Assembly (NCBI GenBank): GCA_903861645.1
Contig: CAIOVE010000052.1
Span: 1 to 64,000 of the forward strand
Direction: 5' to 3'
Length of the DNA: 64,000 nucleotides
Source of the DNA: an uncultured Hyphomicrobiales bacterium
Lineage (GTDB): Bacteria > Pseudomonadota > Alphaproteobacteria > Rhizobiales > Beijerinckiaceae
This document shows positions 1 through 8,726 of the stretch, in pieces (positions within the stretch are counted from its first letter, which is position 1; every line of letters begins with the position of its first letter). The position numbers were made by a program, and so were the translations under genes. The notes under the pieces are model-generated. The model searched no databases and was not told the origin of the DNA. It worked only from the letters and a program-made list of their open reading frames with translations.

Positions 1-146
1 GCGTGTTCGGCGGCGGTTCTTCACGCGCCGAGGCCGCGCCTGTGGATTTGAAGGCGCTTCACGCCAAGATTGGGGAGCTGGCGCTGGAGAATGATTTTTT
101 GGAAGGCGCGCTCATCAAGGCCGGCATGCTGAGCGCAAAACGATGA
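1..146 (+). CDS. IS3-family transposase OrfA, C-terminal end (partial)
   Basis: The frame ending in tga at 144-146 encodes ...HAKIGELALENDFLEGALIKAG..., the leucine-rich coiled-coil tail typical of IS3-family OrfA, the DNA-binding helix-turn-helix partner of the transposase. The N-terminal HTH lies outside the window. The stop overlaps the orfB start as ATGA, so orfB may be made by translational coupling as well as by the programmed frameshift (producing an OrfAB fusion) usual in this family. The cgcaaaacg run just before the overlap is a possible slip site, but I cannot show it is used. Confidence 0.7.
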   Translation, partial: VFGGGSSRAEAAPVDLKALHAKIGELALENDFLEGALIKAGMLSAKR

Positions 147-970
147 TCGACCGCGTACACGCCCTTCCCATCGCGCGTCAGGCGAAGGTTCTGAACCTCA
201 GCCGGGGCAGCGTCTATTACAAGCCCCGGCCCGTGTCAGCGGCAACGCTCGCGATCATGCGGCGGATCGACGAACTGCATTTGGAGTATCCGTTCGCGGG
301 CAGCCGGATGCTGCGCGACTTTCTCAATCGCGAGGGCGTCGAGATTGGACGCCAGCGCGTCGCGACGCTGATGAAGCGCATGGGCATCGAGGCGCTCTAT
401 CGGCGCCCGAATACTTCGAAGCCTGCGCCGGGACACAAGATATACCCGTATCTGCTGCGCGGATTGAAGGTCGACCGTCCCAACCAGGTGTGGGCGACCG
501 ATATCACCTACATTCCGATGGCGCGCGGCTTTGTTTATCTTGTCGCCGTCGTCGACTGGTTCACGCGGCGCGTGCTGTCGCATCGCGTGTCGATCACGAT
601 GGAAGCGGATTTTTGCATCGAGGCGCTGGAGGAAGCGATGGCGAAATACGGCAAGCCGGAAATCTTCAACAGCGATCAGGGCAGCCAATTCACCAGCGAG
701 GCTTTTACGCGTGTGCTGAACGACAACGCGATCTCGATCAGCATGGACGGCAAGGGCGCGTGGCGCGACAATGTCTTCGTCGAGCGGCTATGGAAATCGG
801 TGAAGTACGAAGAGGTGTATCTGCGCGCCTACGACAGCGTCGCCGACGCGCGCGCTTCGCTCCAAAAGTATCTCGCTTTTTACAACCAGCGCCGTCCGCA
901 TTCGAGCCTTGACCGCAGGACGCCGGATGAGGCCTACTTCGATCGTCTGCCTCAAAGAGCGGCGGCATGA
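143..970 (+). CDS. IS3-family transposase OrfB (DDE integrase core)
   Basis: A 275-residue protein of full family length. Residues about 45-105 form the HTH_21-like region (EYPFAGSRMLRDFL), followed by the rve integrase core. The DDE triad is visible as D120 (WATDITY), D178 (NSDQGSQF) and E214 (VERLWKSVK), with 35 residues between the second D and the E, the classic spacing. The C-terminus has the usual YNQRRPHSSLDRRTPDEAY signature. It catalyses cut-and-paste or copy-out transposition of the element as part of the OrfAB product. All core residues are intact, so the enzyme is probably functional. The start ATG overlaps the orfA stop. Confidence 0.95.
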   Translation: MIDRVHALPIARQAKVLNLSRGSVYYKPRPVSAATLAIMRRIDELHLEYPFAGSRMLRDFLNREGVEIGRQRVATLMKRMGIEALYRRPNTSKPAPGHKIYPYLLRGLKVDRPNQVWATDITYIPMARGFVYLVAVVDWFTRRVLSHRVSITMEADFCIEALEEAMAKYGKPEIFNSDQGSQFTSEAFTRVLNDNAISISMDGKGAWRDNVFVERLWKSVKYEEVYLRAYDSVADARASLQKYLAFYNQRRPHSSLDRRTPDEAYFDRLPQRAAA

Positions 971-1114
971 ACTTCGCGGCGCGTTTGGGGCGCAACTCTG
1001 GTCGGGCTACGCCCTCCCTGCGTCGCGCCCCAAACGCGCATCAAACCGACCAACGAAACCCGGCAGGAGTCCACTTATCGGACGCGCGAAGCTGTTCAGA
1101 CAAAGCCGGCCAGC

Positions 1115-1749
1115 TCTATGTTCGTATTGTCCTAGCCTCCGCTGAATTTTCAAGAGAGATCACATCCTCAGTCCTTTGGTTGATCGATCACGGAGTTGAT
1201 ATCCGGTGCGTTCGGCTTAAGCCGTATAGCCTAGAAAATAAACTTTTGGTGGATGTTCAGCAGATCATTCCCTTACCGGAAGCAACCGAGTACCAAGTGA
1301 AAATCAGAGAAAAGGTCCGCAAGGAACGCGAGGCCCGTGTAAGCGGCGCTGATTTCACGCGCTATAATTTAAACATAGACGGCCAGCAGCACTTGGCCAT
1401 GTGGAAACGACGGGCGATCTTTCAGATATGCCGATACCTTTGCGAAAAAGCTGTTAGTCCTGAGCAAATCGCCTCCCTGTTTGCATGGCGCGCTAACCGC
1501 GTTTGGTATTCGGTTGAAGGGAACGTAAACGCCACAGAATTCTTGAAGCTTGCGCAAGCAAAAGCGGATAATGGTGGAGGCAGCTTCGACCCGCGTCGGT
1601 GGTTTTGTAATGATGATGAACTCATTCATGCAAACGAGAAAACCTATGCTTTCTCGCATCAATGGGGCGGCGAAGGCTGGCGTAACGCAATGAACGCATT
1701 GAAGGAAAAATTCCCGCAATTTAACATCGAATTTTCGCCGGTCGAATGA
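1115..1749 (+). pseudogene. 5'-truncated DUF91/NucS-like (endonuclease-type) gene cut by the IS element
   Basis: The ORF track gives a 260-residue frame from 967, but its first 50 or so residues are translated IS tail. From about residue 50 (YVRIVLASAEFSREITSSV) the protein matches, as I recall the family, the C-terminal two thirds of DUF91/NucS-like proteins: VLWLIDHGVDIRCVRLKPY, DVQQIIPLPEATEYQVKI, then a tail domain ending NEKTYAFSHQWGGEGW. The N-terminal part, with the presumed catalytic region, is missing. The stretch is visibly less GC-rich than its surroundings. Most likely a non-functional remnant. A short chimeric protein from the IS frame is possible, but has no clear ribosome site. 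Confidence 0.75.
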
Positions 1750-1816
1750 CGTGACCGGAACAAATATCAGCCATTCATTCGAACTAGGCTAGAGCTTCGA
1801 CCAAGGCGCGCCGGGC

Positions 1817-2761
1817 CTACGGCCCAACCTGCTTGCGCACGCTTTCCTCGACGGAGGCGCGTTCACGCGGCGTGAGGCGGTTCATCTGGCTTTCAAGAAA
1901 TTCATCGCGCTCGCCCGCCGAGCGCGCGAGTATATGCCACTTCATGGCCTCGACGAGATTGACCGCGACGCCGCGGCCGGCGACATACATGCGCGCGATC
2001 CGGTTCATGGCGACGGGATTGCCCGCGTTGGCGGCGCGCAGGAAATATTTCGCCGCGGCTTCCTCGTTCTTTTCGACGCCGTCGCCATTGAACAGCATGA
2101 TGGCGTAATCGACTTCCGCCGCCGCGAGGCGCGAATCGGCCGCGGCGCGCAGATATTCGGCGGCGCGCCTGGAGTCCTTGGCGACGCCGCGACCCTCCTT
2201 GTACATGAGGCCCAGCGCGTAGGTGGCGTCGTAGTCGCCCGCGGCGGCGGCGCGGCGGAACAGATCGGCCGCGCGCGGCGCGTTCTGGATTTCGCCATTC
2301 AGCGATTGCAGGCCCAACTGGTAGAGCGCGGCGGGATGTTCCTTGCCAGCGGCGGCCTCCAGCAACGGCAGCGCCTTTTGCGTATTCTGTTCCACGCCCT
2401 TGCCTTCGAGATAGGCGATGGCGAGCGAAAAGGCGGCCTCGGGATCGCCGCGGTCGGCGGCCAGCCTGAACCAGCGCGCGGCTTCCGCGAGGTCTTGCCG
2501 AACGCCCGATCCATCCTTGTAAAGCTGGGCGATCAGGGTCATCGCCGCGGCGTCGTTCTTGTTGACGTCGATACGCTTCTTGGCCTCGGCCATGGCGGTG
2601 AGAAAATAGCCGCGCTGATAGGCGCCCAGCGCGAGGTCGGGCGGCACGCCCGGCGAAAGGTAGTTGACCGAGCCCGGCGGCTGGCTCGCCACGGGCGGCA
2701 GGTTCTGCGCCAGCGCGGACCCGCCGATAAGAATCAGCGCGAGGGCGATGCGCGTGGTCAC
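1817..2761 (-). CDS. Exported Sel1-repeat (TPR-like) protein
   Basis: A 314-residue protein starting at a GTG that overlaps the stop of the upstream ThiE-like gene as GTGA. The upstream frame extension (Arg-rich) is a shadow of that gene. Residues 1-19 form a signal peptide ending SALAQ. The rest is a series of about 36-residue Sel1 repeats of the type DLAEAARWFRLAADRGDPEA and GVAKDSRRAAEYLRAAADS, forming an alpha-solenoid used for protein-protein contacts. It is likely periplasmic. Translational coupling to the ThiE-like gene suggests co-expression, but no shared function is evident. The partner protein cannot be inferred. Confidence 0.85.
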   Translation of the reverse strand: MTTRIALALILIGGSALAQNLPPVASQPPGSVNYLSPGVPPDLALGAYQRGYFLTAMAEAKKRIDVNKNDAAAMTLIAQLYKDGSGVRQDLAEAARWFRLAADRGDPEAAFSLAIAYLEGKGVEQNTQKALPLLEAAAGKEHPAALYQLGLQSLNGEIQNAPRAADLFRRAAAAGDYDATYALGLMYKEGRGVAKDSRRAAEYLRAAADSRLAAAEVDYAIMLFNGDGVEKNEEAAAKYFLRAANAGNPVAMNRIARMYVAGRGVAVNLVEAMKWHILARSAGERDEFLESQMNRLTPRERASVEESVRKQVGP

Positions 2762-3441
2762 GCCGACACCGTCGCCCGCAGATGAACGAGCGCCGAGCGC
2801 ACCGCCTCGGCCGGGCCGCGCGGGTCCTTCCAGACGAGGTCGCCCAGCGCGATGAAATCGGCGCCGGCGGCGACCAAGGGGCCGATTTCGTCGAAGGCCG
2901 TCGCGAAGGCGACGCATGGCACGTTGAAAATCTCCGCCCACCACTCGACGCGCTCGAGCGTCTCCGCATGGGGCGGGGTCCAGCCATCCGGCGCCGGCTC
3001 GCCGAACATCAAATAATCAATATCGAGTTCGCCGGCCTCCATCGCGTCGTGCCGCGTCTTGAGGCCGCTCGCGCCAACGATATGGTCGGGCTTGAGCGCC
3101 GCTACCGCTTCCGCGAGGTCCGGGCCGGGGCCGCGCACATGCGCGCCATCCGCGCCCGCCGCGACGATGGCCGTTGAATCGGCGACCGCGATCAACGCCG
3201 CGTCATGGCGCCGCGCGATCATCGTCCATTGCTCGAGCGCCTTGCGAACGCGGCCGGCGTCGCCCTGCGCCGGCGCGACGAGCACGCAGGCGACGGCGCC
3301 ACCTTCCAGCGCCGATTCGAGCATCGCGCCAAACGCGGCGGGATCGGTCGGCGTGGGCGCGACGAGGTAGAGGCTCGGCGCCGGGCGCGCCTGCGCCTTG
3401 GGTTCCGGGGGCTTTTTGGGGCGTTTGGACTTTTTCGACAT
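2758..3441 (-). CDS. Thiamine phosphate synthase/TenI-like protein
   Basis: A 227-residue TIM-barrel protein of the ThiE/TenI family. ThiE couples the thiazole and pyrimidine phosphates to thiamine phosphate. The N-terminus is a lysine/proline-rich extension (MSKKSKRPKKPPEPK) not typical of ThiE. The core starts at LYLVAPTPTD. Family features seen are the ADGAHVRGPG strand and the phosphate-binding-like VAAGADFIALGDLVW near the C-terminus. No other thi gene is nearby, and the usual GxTHxS-type pyrophosphate motif is not obvious, so a paralog of changed function is possible. It is followed by the Sel1-repeat gene with a 4-base overlap. Confidence 0.7.
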   Translation of the reverse strand: MSKKSKRPKKPPEPKAQARPAPSLYLVAPTPTDPAAFGAMLESALEGGAVACVLVAPAQGDAGRVRKALEQWTMIARRHDAALIAVADSTAIVAAGADGAHVRGPGPDLAEAVAALKPDHIVGASGLKTRHDAMEAGELDIDYLMFGEPAPDGWTPPHAETLERVEWWAEIFNVPCVAFATAFDEIGPLVAAGADFIALGDLVWKDPRGPAEAVRSALVHLRATVSA

Positions 3442-3651
3442 GGATCGGGTTTCGCGCCAGAATCACGCCGCGTCAATCGTTGAAAATCAAGGCGACATCG
3501 CGGCGCGCGCCCAACGGCCGCCAATCGACGCGCCTGACCGCCCTCCCCTTGCGTTTCGTCCAATTTTAGCCCTATTTCCTCGCCACTTCGACGCGGCGCG
3601 TGGCCATTCGGCGCGCGCCGGAACTGTGTCTGAAACTGGGAGGGTATGCGG

Positions 3652-4815
3652 ATGCGCGCAGGCGTTCTGGCGCTGTTGGTGGGTTTGGCGGTCGTGGGCG
3701 TCGCCCATGCGAAGGATCCCAGTCCCGACAATGTGAAGGGGCTTTATCTCACCACTGATTTTCCGGCGATCCAGATTCGCGCCGGCGAGGACACGACGCT
3801 TCCGATCACCATCTACAATTATGGCCTGTCGCCGCAGCGCACGGCGATCACGCTGTCTGGCGTGCCGGACGACTGGAAGGCCGAGCTTCAGGGTTCCGGC
3901 AAGCCGGTGAGCGCCGCCTTCGTCGATTACGACGGCCGCGCCAGCCTGAACCTCAAGCTGACGATCCCAGCCTCGGCCAAGCCGGGCGCCTATCCGATCA
4001 CGCTGGTCGCCAAGGGCGACGGCGGCTCCTCGACCCTGCCGATCGCCATCGATCTGGCCGCGCCGGTGGCCGCCAAGCTGACGGCGACGCCGAAATTCCC
4101 CGTGCTCAAGGGCACGCCGAAGACGAGCTTCGACTTCTCGGTCGCCGTAAAGAACGAAAGCTCCGCCGACCTGACGGTGAACCTCGCCGCGGCGACGCCG
4201 CCCGGTTTCACGACAACGTTCAAGGAAGGCTACAACACGCAGGAAATCACCTCCCTGCAAATCAAGGCCAACGAGAGCAAGGACATCTCCGTCGGCGTCA
4301 AGCCGGGCGCGAACGCGCCCGCCGGCCAGACGCCGGTCAAGTTGACCGTCGCCGCCGACAAGGCGACCGTGACGACCGAGCTGACCCTCGACATCGCCGG
4401 CCAGCCCACGGTCGCGATCACCGGTCAGGACGATCGCCTGAGCGGCGAGGCGACCGCCGGTCAGGAAAAGAGCTTTCCGCTGGTCATCCGCAACACCGGC
4501 ACGGCGGCGGCCAAGGGCCTGAGCCTCAATGGCACCGCGCCGAGCGGCTGGACGATCAAGTTCGATCCGAAGGAGCTTTCCGAGGTCGCGCCGAACGGCG
4601 AGGCCAAGGTCAACGCGCTCATCACGCCCACCGCCAAGGCCATCGCCGGCGACTATGTCGTCAGCCTGCGCGCCTCCGGCGACGGCGTGTCGGAATCGGC
4701 CAGCTATCGCGTCACCGTCACCACCTCGACCCTGTGGGGCGTCACCGGCGTCGGCGTCATCGCCGTCGCGCTGCTCATTCTGGTTGGCGCCGTGGGGAGG
4801 TTCGGTCGGCGATGA
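3652..4815 (+). CDS. NEW3-domain exported protein with C-terminal membrane anchor
   Basis: About 387 residues: signal peptide ([16 protein letters not shown]), several beta-sandwich repeats resembling NEW3 (alpha-galactosidase-associated, COG1470) modules, such as [19 protein letters not shown] and [18 protein letters not shown], and one C-terminal transmembrane helix ([17 protein letters not shown]). It should sit outside the inner membrane, tethered at its C-terminus. The ORF track starts at 3646, but GGGAGG at 3638-3643 lies only 2 bases from that ATG and 8 from the in-frame ATG at 3652, so I use 3652. Its stop overlaps the ABC ATPase start (ATGA). It is probably the extracytoplasmic partner of that transporter; substrate unknown. 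Confidence 0.8.
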   Translation: MRAGVLALLVGLAVVGVAHAKDPSPDNVKGLYLTTDFPAIQIRAGEDTTLPITIYNYGLSPQRTAITLSGVPDDWKAELQGSGKPVSAAFVDYDGRASLNLKLTIPASAKPGAYPITLVAKGDGGSSTLPIAIDLAAPVAAKLTATPKFPVLKGTPKTSFDFSVAVKNESSADLTVNLAAATPPGFTTTFKEGYNTQEITSLQIKANESKDISVGVKPGANAPAGQTPVKLTVAADKATVTTELTLDIAGQPTVAITGQDDRLSGEATAGQEKSFPLVIRNTGTAAAKGLSLNGTAPSGWTIKFDPKELSEVAPNGEAKVNALITPTAKAIAGDYVVSLRASGDGVSESASYRVTVTTSTLWGVTGVGVIAVALLILVGAVGRFGRR

Positions 4816-5747
4816 GCGAACCGGTCATCCGCGCCGAGCAACTCACGAAGGTTTACGGCAAGGCGGTGGCGGTCGATCATCTTGATCTGACGATCCCGCC
4901 CGGCGAGGTGTTCGGCCTGCTCGGCCCGAACGGCGCCGGCAAGACGACGACGATCCTGATGCTGCTCGGTCTCACCGAGCCGACGTCGGGCGCGGCGACC
5001 GTGGCGGGTTTCGACCCGCTGCGCCAGCCGCTGGAGGTCAAGCGCCGCGTCGGTTATCTGCCGGATCAGGTGGGGTTCTACGACAACCTCACCGGCAACG
5101 AGAACCTGCGCTACACCGCCAAGCTCTGCGGCCTGCGCGGCAAGGAGGTCGACGACCGCATCGCGGCCGCCGCCCGGCGCGTCAAGCTCGACTACGCCAT
5201 GAACAAGCCCGTCCGCGCCTATTCGCGCGGCATGCGTCAGCGTCTCGGCATCGCCGAAATCCTGATGAAGGGCGCCTCCATCGCGATTCTCGACGAGCCG
5301 ACGGGCGGTCTCGACCCGCAGGCGACGCGCGAGTTTCTCGAACTGATCCGCTCGCTCAAGCACGACGGCATGACCATCCTTTTGTCGTCGCACCTGCTCG
5401 AAATGGTGCAGTCCATCTGCGATCGCGTCGCACTGTTCAATCGCGGCAAGATCGGCCTGATGGGCCGCGTCGACGAGTTGATGAGCAACGTGCTCGGCGG
5501 CTCGCATGTCGTGCGCGTCGAGGCGTCGGGCGCGGGCCTCGCCGAGGCCATCGCGAAAGTGCCGGGCGTCGCGCGCGTCACGAACGAGGGCGGCCAGTTG
5601 CGCGTCGAGGCGGGCGGCGACATCCGCGGCGACATCGCGCGCGCGGTCGTCGCGGCGGGCGGCGATCTCAAGATGATCGACGCCGGCCACGCCAGCCTCG
5701 AGGATGTTTACACGCGTTATTTCGAGGGAGCGCCACATGCGGCGTGA
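4812..5747 (+). CDS. ABC transporter ATP-binding protein (ABC-2/NosF-type)
   Basis: A 311-residue cytoplasmic ATPase with Walker [10 protein letters not shown], signature [13 protein letters not shown], Walker [14 protein letters not shown] and the H-loop LLSSHLLEM, in the right order and spacing. A C-terminal domain after residue 220 resembles the regulatory tail of NosF/CcmA-like subunits. The start is the ATG in the ATGA overlap with the NEW3 gene; the permease gene begins inside its last codons, so the three genes are one translationally coupled operon. The long upstream extension in the ORF track is out-of-frame NEW3 sequence. It energises export or membrane remodelling by the permease; the cargo is not identifiable. 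Confidence 0.92.
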   Translation: MSEPVIRAEQLTKVYGKAVAVDHLDLTIPPGEVFGLLGPNGAGKTTTILMLLGLTEPTSGAATVAGFDPLRQPLEVKRRVGYLPDQVGFYDNLTGNENLRYTAKLCGLRGKEVDDRIAAAARRVKLDYAMNKPVRAYSRGMRQRLGIAEILMKGASIAILDEPTGGLDPQATREFLELIRSLKHDGMTILLSSHLLEMVQSICDRVALFNRGKIGLMGRVDELMSNVLGGSHVVRVEASGAGLAEAIAKVPGVARVTNEGGQLRVEAGGDIRGDIARAVVAAGGDLKMIDAGHASLEDVYTRYFEGAPHAA

Positions 5748-6693
5748 GGGTTGGGCCCTGTCGGGCGTCGGTTCCGTCGTGATGAAGGAACTCGCCGACA
5801 ATCTGACGAGCACGCGCATGCGCCTGCTCGAGGGATTGATTTTCCTCACCGGCGCCGGGGCGGTCTATTCGACCATCGGCGCCGTGAAGGAAGTCATCGG
5901 CGAGGATCCGTTCATCTTCCTGCGGGTGTTCACCACGGGCATCCCGCCGCTGCCGTCGTTCGTCGGTTTTCTCGGTTTTCTCATCCCCATCATCGCCATC
6001 GCGCTGGGCTTTGACGGGGTGAACGGCGAGTTCAACCGACGCACGATGAGCCGCATCCTGGCCCAGCCGATCTATCGGGACGGCCTGCTGTTCGGCAAAT
6101 TCCTCGCTGGCCTCGCGACGATCGCCATGGCGCTGACCGCGCTGTGGCTGTTCGTGACGGGTCTCGGCATTCTCATGCTCGGCCTGCCGCCGAGCACGGA
6201 GGAGGTGTTGCGCAGCTTCGCCTTCCTGCTGGCCTCGATCGCCTATGGCGGCGTGTGGCTGGCGCTGGCGATGCTGTTCTCGGTGATCTTCCGTTCCGCC
6301 GCCACCGCCGCGCTCGCGGCGCTCTCGGTCTGGCTGTTGTTCGCCTTCTTCTGGCAGATGCTGGTGGTTCTGCTGACGCCGATCATCGCGCCCATCGACC
6401 CCTACAACCTCCAGTCGCAGGTGCACACGGTCGAGGTCGGTCTTGGTCTCGCGCGCCTGTCGCCGAACACGCTGTTTTCCGAAACGGCGCTGGCCTTTCT
6501 GAACCCCGCCGAGCGCGGCCAGAACCTCGGCGTGCTGTTGCCTTCGCAATTGCAGGGCGCCATCTCCGGCCCGCTGCCGTTTGGCGAAAGCGTCGCGCTG
6601 GTGTGGCCGCAGATGACCGGCATGTTCGCCAGCTTCATCGTGCTGTTCACCATCGCCTATGTGATGTTCCAGCGTCAGGAAGTCCGCGCTTAA
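5737..6693 (+). CDS. ABC-2 type transporter permease (NosY-like)
   Basis: A 318-residue membrane protein with about six hydrophobic segments, including [36 protein letters not shown] and [13 protein letters not shown]. The motif [23 protein letters not shown] between the first segments is characteristic of ABC-2/NosY permeases (EREEGTL-like element). The start at 5737 has GGAG 7 bases upstream and overlaps the end of the ATPase gene; the ORF-track start at 5704 lacks such a site. It forms the transmembrane channel of the NEW3-ATPase-permease system. A strong terminator follows at once, so the operon is exactly three genes. No nos genes are present, so a copper/nitrous-oxide role is not supported. 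Confidence 0.88.
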   Translation: MRREGWALSGVGSVVMKELADNLTSTRMRLLEGLIFLTGAGAVYSTIGAVKEVIGEDPFIFLRVFTTGIPPLPSFVGFLGFLIPIIAIALGFDGVNGEFNRRTMSRILAQPIYRDGLLFGKFLAGLATIAMALTALWLFVTGLGILMLGLPPSTEEVLRSFAFLLASIAYGGVWLALAMLFSVIFRSAATAALAALSVWLLFAFFWQMLVVLLTPIIAPIDPYNLQSQVHTVEVGLGLARLSPNTLFSETALAFLNPAERGQNLGVLLPSQLQGAISGPLPFGESVALVWPQMTGMFASFIVLFTIAYVMFQRQEVRA

Positions 6694-6715
6694 CCGACCG
6701 CCATCGTTATTCAGG

Positions 6716-6751
6716 AAGCCCTTCCCGCCTCGCGGGAAGGGCTTTTTGTTT
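6716..6751 (+). terminator. Rho-independent terminator of the NEW3-ABC operon
   Basis: A perfect 13-bp stem aagcccttcccgc / gcgggaagggctt with a 3-base loop, followed by tttgttt. It lies 23 bases after the permease stop and its end abuts the convergent methyltransferase-like gene. Confidence 0.9.
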
Positions 6752-7475
6752 ACATCGGCTTCTGGAACTTCAACGCGAATTCATCGACCGGCGTCGGGTT
6801 CTTGAAGATAATGGTTTCGCGCGTGTCCTCGGGATGCCGCAGGAACTGCGCGTCGGCGACAAATTTGAATCCGGCCGCCTCGACCTCCGCCCTCAGGCTT
6901 TGCTCCGCGATCCGGTGCAGCGTCTTGCCGACGGCGACGCCATCCTCGGGCTTGGCCGACCAATCCGTCACGATCAGCCATCCACCCGGCTTCAACGCGG
7001 CGAGGATCGCCTTGTTCATCCTGGCGCGATCGACCTGCATGTAGGTCGTGTCGTGGTAGTAGTTGAAGAAGGTAACGAGATCGAGGTTGTTGACGTCGGC
7101 GGGCGCGGGATCGTCGAAGGGCCGCACCAGTTGCGTCACGTTCGCCATGGCCTGCGTCTTGAGGCGCGCGAGGAATTTCTCCGGCTCGCGATCATTCTGC
7201 CCCCAGACATGGCCCGTCGGCCCCACCGCGCGCGCGATGAGCTCGGTGCTGTAGCCGGCGCCGGCGCCCATATCGAGCGCCTTCCAGCCGGACTTGACGC
7301 CGGCGAAGGCCAGCAATTCGGCGGGATGCCGTTTCTGGTCGTTCTGGCGATCGGCGTCGGCGCGGTCAGGCGCGGCGACCAGCGCCTGATAGTCCTGCGC
7401 CATCGCCGCCGGCGCCAGGGCCGCCGCGGCGACCGCGAGCGCGAGCCCCGGCGCGATCAAGAATGTCATGCGCAT
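6750..7475 (-). CDS. Exported class I SAM-methyltransferase-like protein
   Basis: A 241-residue protein with a clear signal peptide (LALAVAAAALAPAAMAQ) followed by a class I methyltransferase fold: motif I LDMGAGAGYSTELIA, a glycine-rich ALKPGGWLIVTDW strand, and NYYHDTTY. It resembles the COG4798 'predicted methyltransferase' group, members of which also carry signal peptides. What it methylates, and whether SAM is available in the periplasm, is unknown. The start is supported by GGGGGAG 6 bases upstream. The gene lies 64 bases downstream of a TTT receptor gene on the same strand and is probably co-transcribed with it. Confidence 0.8.
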   Translation of the reverse strand: MRMTFLIAPGLALAVAAAALAPAAMAQDYQALVAAPDRADADRQNDQKRHPAELLAFAGVKSGWKALDMGAGAGYSTELIARAVGPTGHVWGQNDREPEKFLARLKTQAMANVTQLVRPFDDPAPADVNNLDLVTFFNYYHDTTYMQVDRARMNKAILAALKPGGWLIVTDWSAKPEDGVAVGKTLHRIAEQSLRAEVEAAGFKFVADAQFLRHPEDTRETIIFKNPTPVDEFALKFQKPM

Positions 7476-7539
7476 GTTGAACTCCCCCGCCCCGCGACGG
7501 ACGCGCGCGGCTGTTGCTGTTGATCGCGCGTCCGCGCGA

Positions 7540-8580
7540 CTATTTCTTTTCGACGCGCGAGAGAATTTCGATCATTCGTTTTTTCTGCTCGGGCGTTGGA
7601 TCGGAGACGACGCCCAGCGTCGCCTTGCGCGTTTGCGCGGCATCCATGAAGCCGATGAATCGCTGGGTGCGCTCGCCCTCGGCGATCAGCGCGGGATCGG
7701 TGAGCGTCGTCTTGACGGCCTCGGACAGAAAGGCGACGCGCTCGGGCGGCGTGCCCGGCGGCGCCACGAGAATGCGGCCGATCTTTTCCGCGGTCGAATG
7801 GAAATCCAGCAACGCGGCTTCGTCGGGTTTCAGCGTCACGCTTTCAAAAAGCGTGGGCACGTCGGGGAAGATCGTCGAGCGCGCGCGGCTCATGGTCGAG
7901 AGCACCTTGATCTTGCCGCCCTTGACGTAATTGGCCGCGGAGGTGTCGACGATGTACATCATGTCCATCTCGCCATTGGCGACCGACATGGCGGATTCAT
8001 TGCTGCCGGGATAACCGAGCACGATGTTGCAATCGAGCTTCAGCGCCTCGCAGACGAAGGCCGCGCCATCCGACAGGCCATCAATGGGGCCGCCCGCGGT
8101 CCACATGTATTTCTTCCTGGCCTCGACCACCTGTTTCGGCGACGTGTAGGGCGAGTTGACGTTGACGAGCCAGACCCAGGGATTGCCGCTGACCGTGCCG
8201 AGATGTTCGAGTTTCGCGAGATCGTAGCGCACGCCCTGCTGCTCGATGAACTGGCCGAAGGCCGCGGCCATGCCGTTGACGAGCATGATCTGCAAGCCAT
8301 CGGGCGGGGCCGTCATCATGCGGTTGAGCGCGCCGATGCCGCCGGCGCCCGGCTGATTCTCGACGATGACATTGGCGCCCAGCGCCTTGCCGAGATAGGG
8401 CGCGATCATGCGGGCGTAGAGATCGAAGCCGCCGCCGGCGCCATAGCCAACGATGACCCGCACCGTCTTGCCCTTGAAGAAAGCCGCTTCCGACGACTGC
8501 GCGCGCGCGGCGATGGGGAGGAGGCAGGCAAGCGCCAGCATCGCCGCGCCAATTCGCCTGATGTTCCACCCAAGGCGCAT
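7540..8580 (-). CDS. Periplasmic TTT/Bug-family solute receptor
   Basis: A 346-residue substrate-binding protein of the tripartite tricarboxylate transporter (TctC/Bug) family: signal peptide ending IAARAQ, KTVRVIVGYGAGGGFDLYARM, VENQPGAGGIGALNRMM, and the C-terminal APPGTPPERVAFLSEAV segment usual in the family. It is predicted to bind a carboxylated solute in the periplasm. The start at 8580 is preceded by a GGGGGGGA Shine-Dalgarno; the ORF-track extension to 8646 is not needed. No TctA/TctB membrane subunits are nearby, so it is an orphan receptor. It is followed by the exported methyltransferase-like gene. Confidence 0.9.
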   Translation of the reverse strand: MRLGWNIRRIGAAMLALACLLPIAARAQSSEAAFFKGKTVRVIVGYGAGGGFDLYARMIAPYLGKALGANVIVENQPGAGGIGALNRMMTAPPDGLQIMLVNGMAAAFGQFIEQQGVRYDLAKLEHLGTVSGNPWVWLVNVNSPYTSPKQVVEARKKYMWTAGGPIDGLSDGAAFVCEALKLDCNIVLGYPGSNESAMSVANGEMDMMYIVDTSAANYVKGGKIKVLSTMSRARSTIFPDVPTLFESVTLKPDEAALLDFHSTAEKIGRILVAPPGTPPERVAFLSEAVKTTLTDPALIAEGERTQRFIGFMDAAQTRKATLGVVSDPTPEQKKRMIEILSRVEKK

Positions 8581-8726
8581 GTTTCCCCCCCGTGTTCGTC
8601 GGCAATCCCGTCCGGCCATGATTGCTTTGTTCGCCACGCGAGGCAAGCGCGTCGCGCCTGTCGCGGCGATGGAAATGCGCTAATATAAGCCAGCCGGCGA
8701 TCAAGCCGGGGCCTCGGGGAAACGCC

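Larger units (their letters stand above)
1..1115 (+). mobile_element. IS3-family insertion sequence, left part outside window
   Basis: The end of orfA and a complete orfB with a DDE transposase core define an IS3-family element whose left end lies beyond base 1. After orfB there is a non-coding tail of about 150 bases containing ggcaggagtccacttatc and ctgttcagacaaagccggcc, the kind of right-end sequence found after orfB in this family. The right boundary is approximate: it is placed where similarity to a host NucS-like protein begins in the downstream frame (near 1115). I cannot see the left inverted repeat or the target duplication. Confidence 0.75.
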
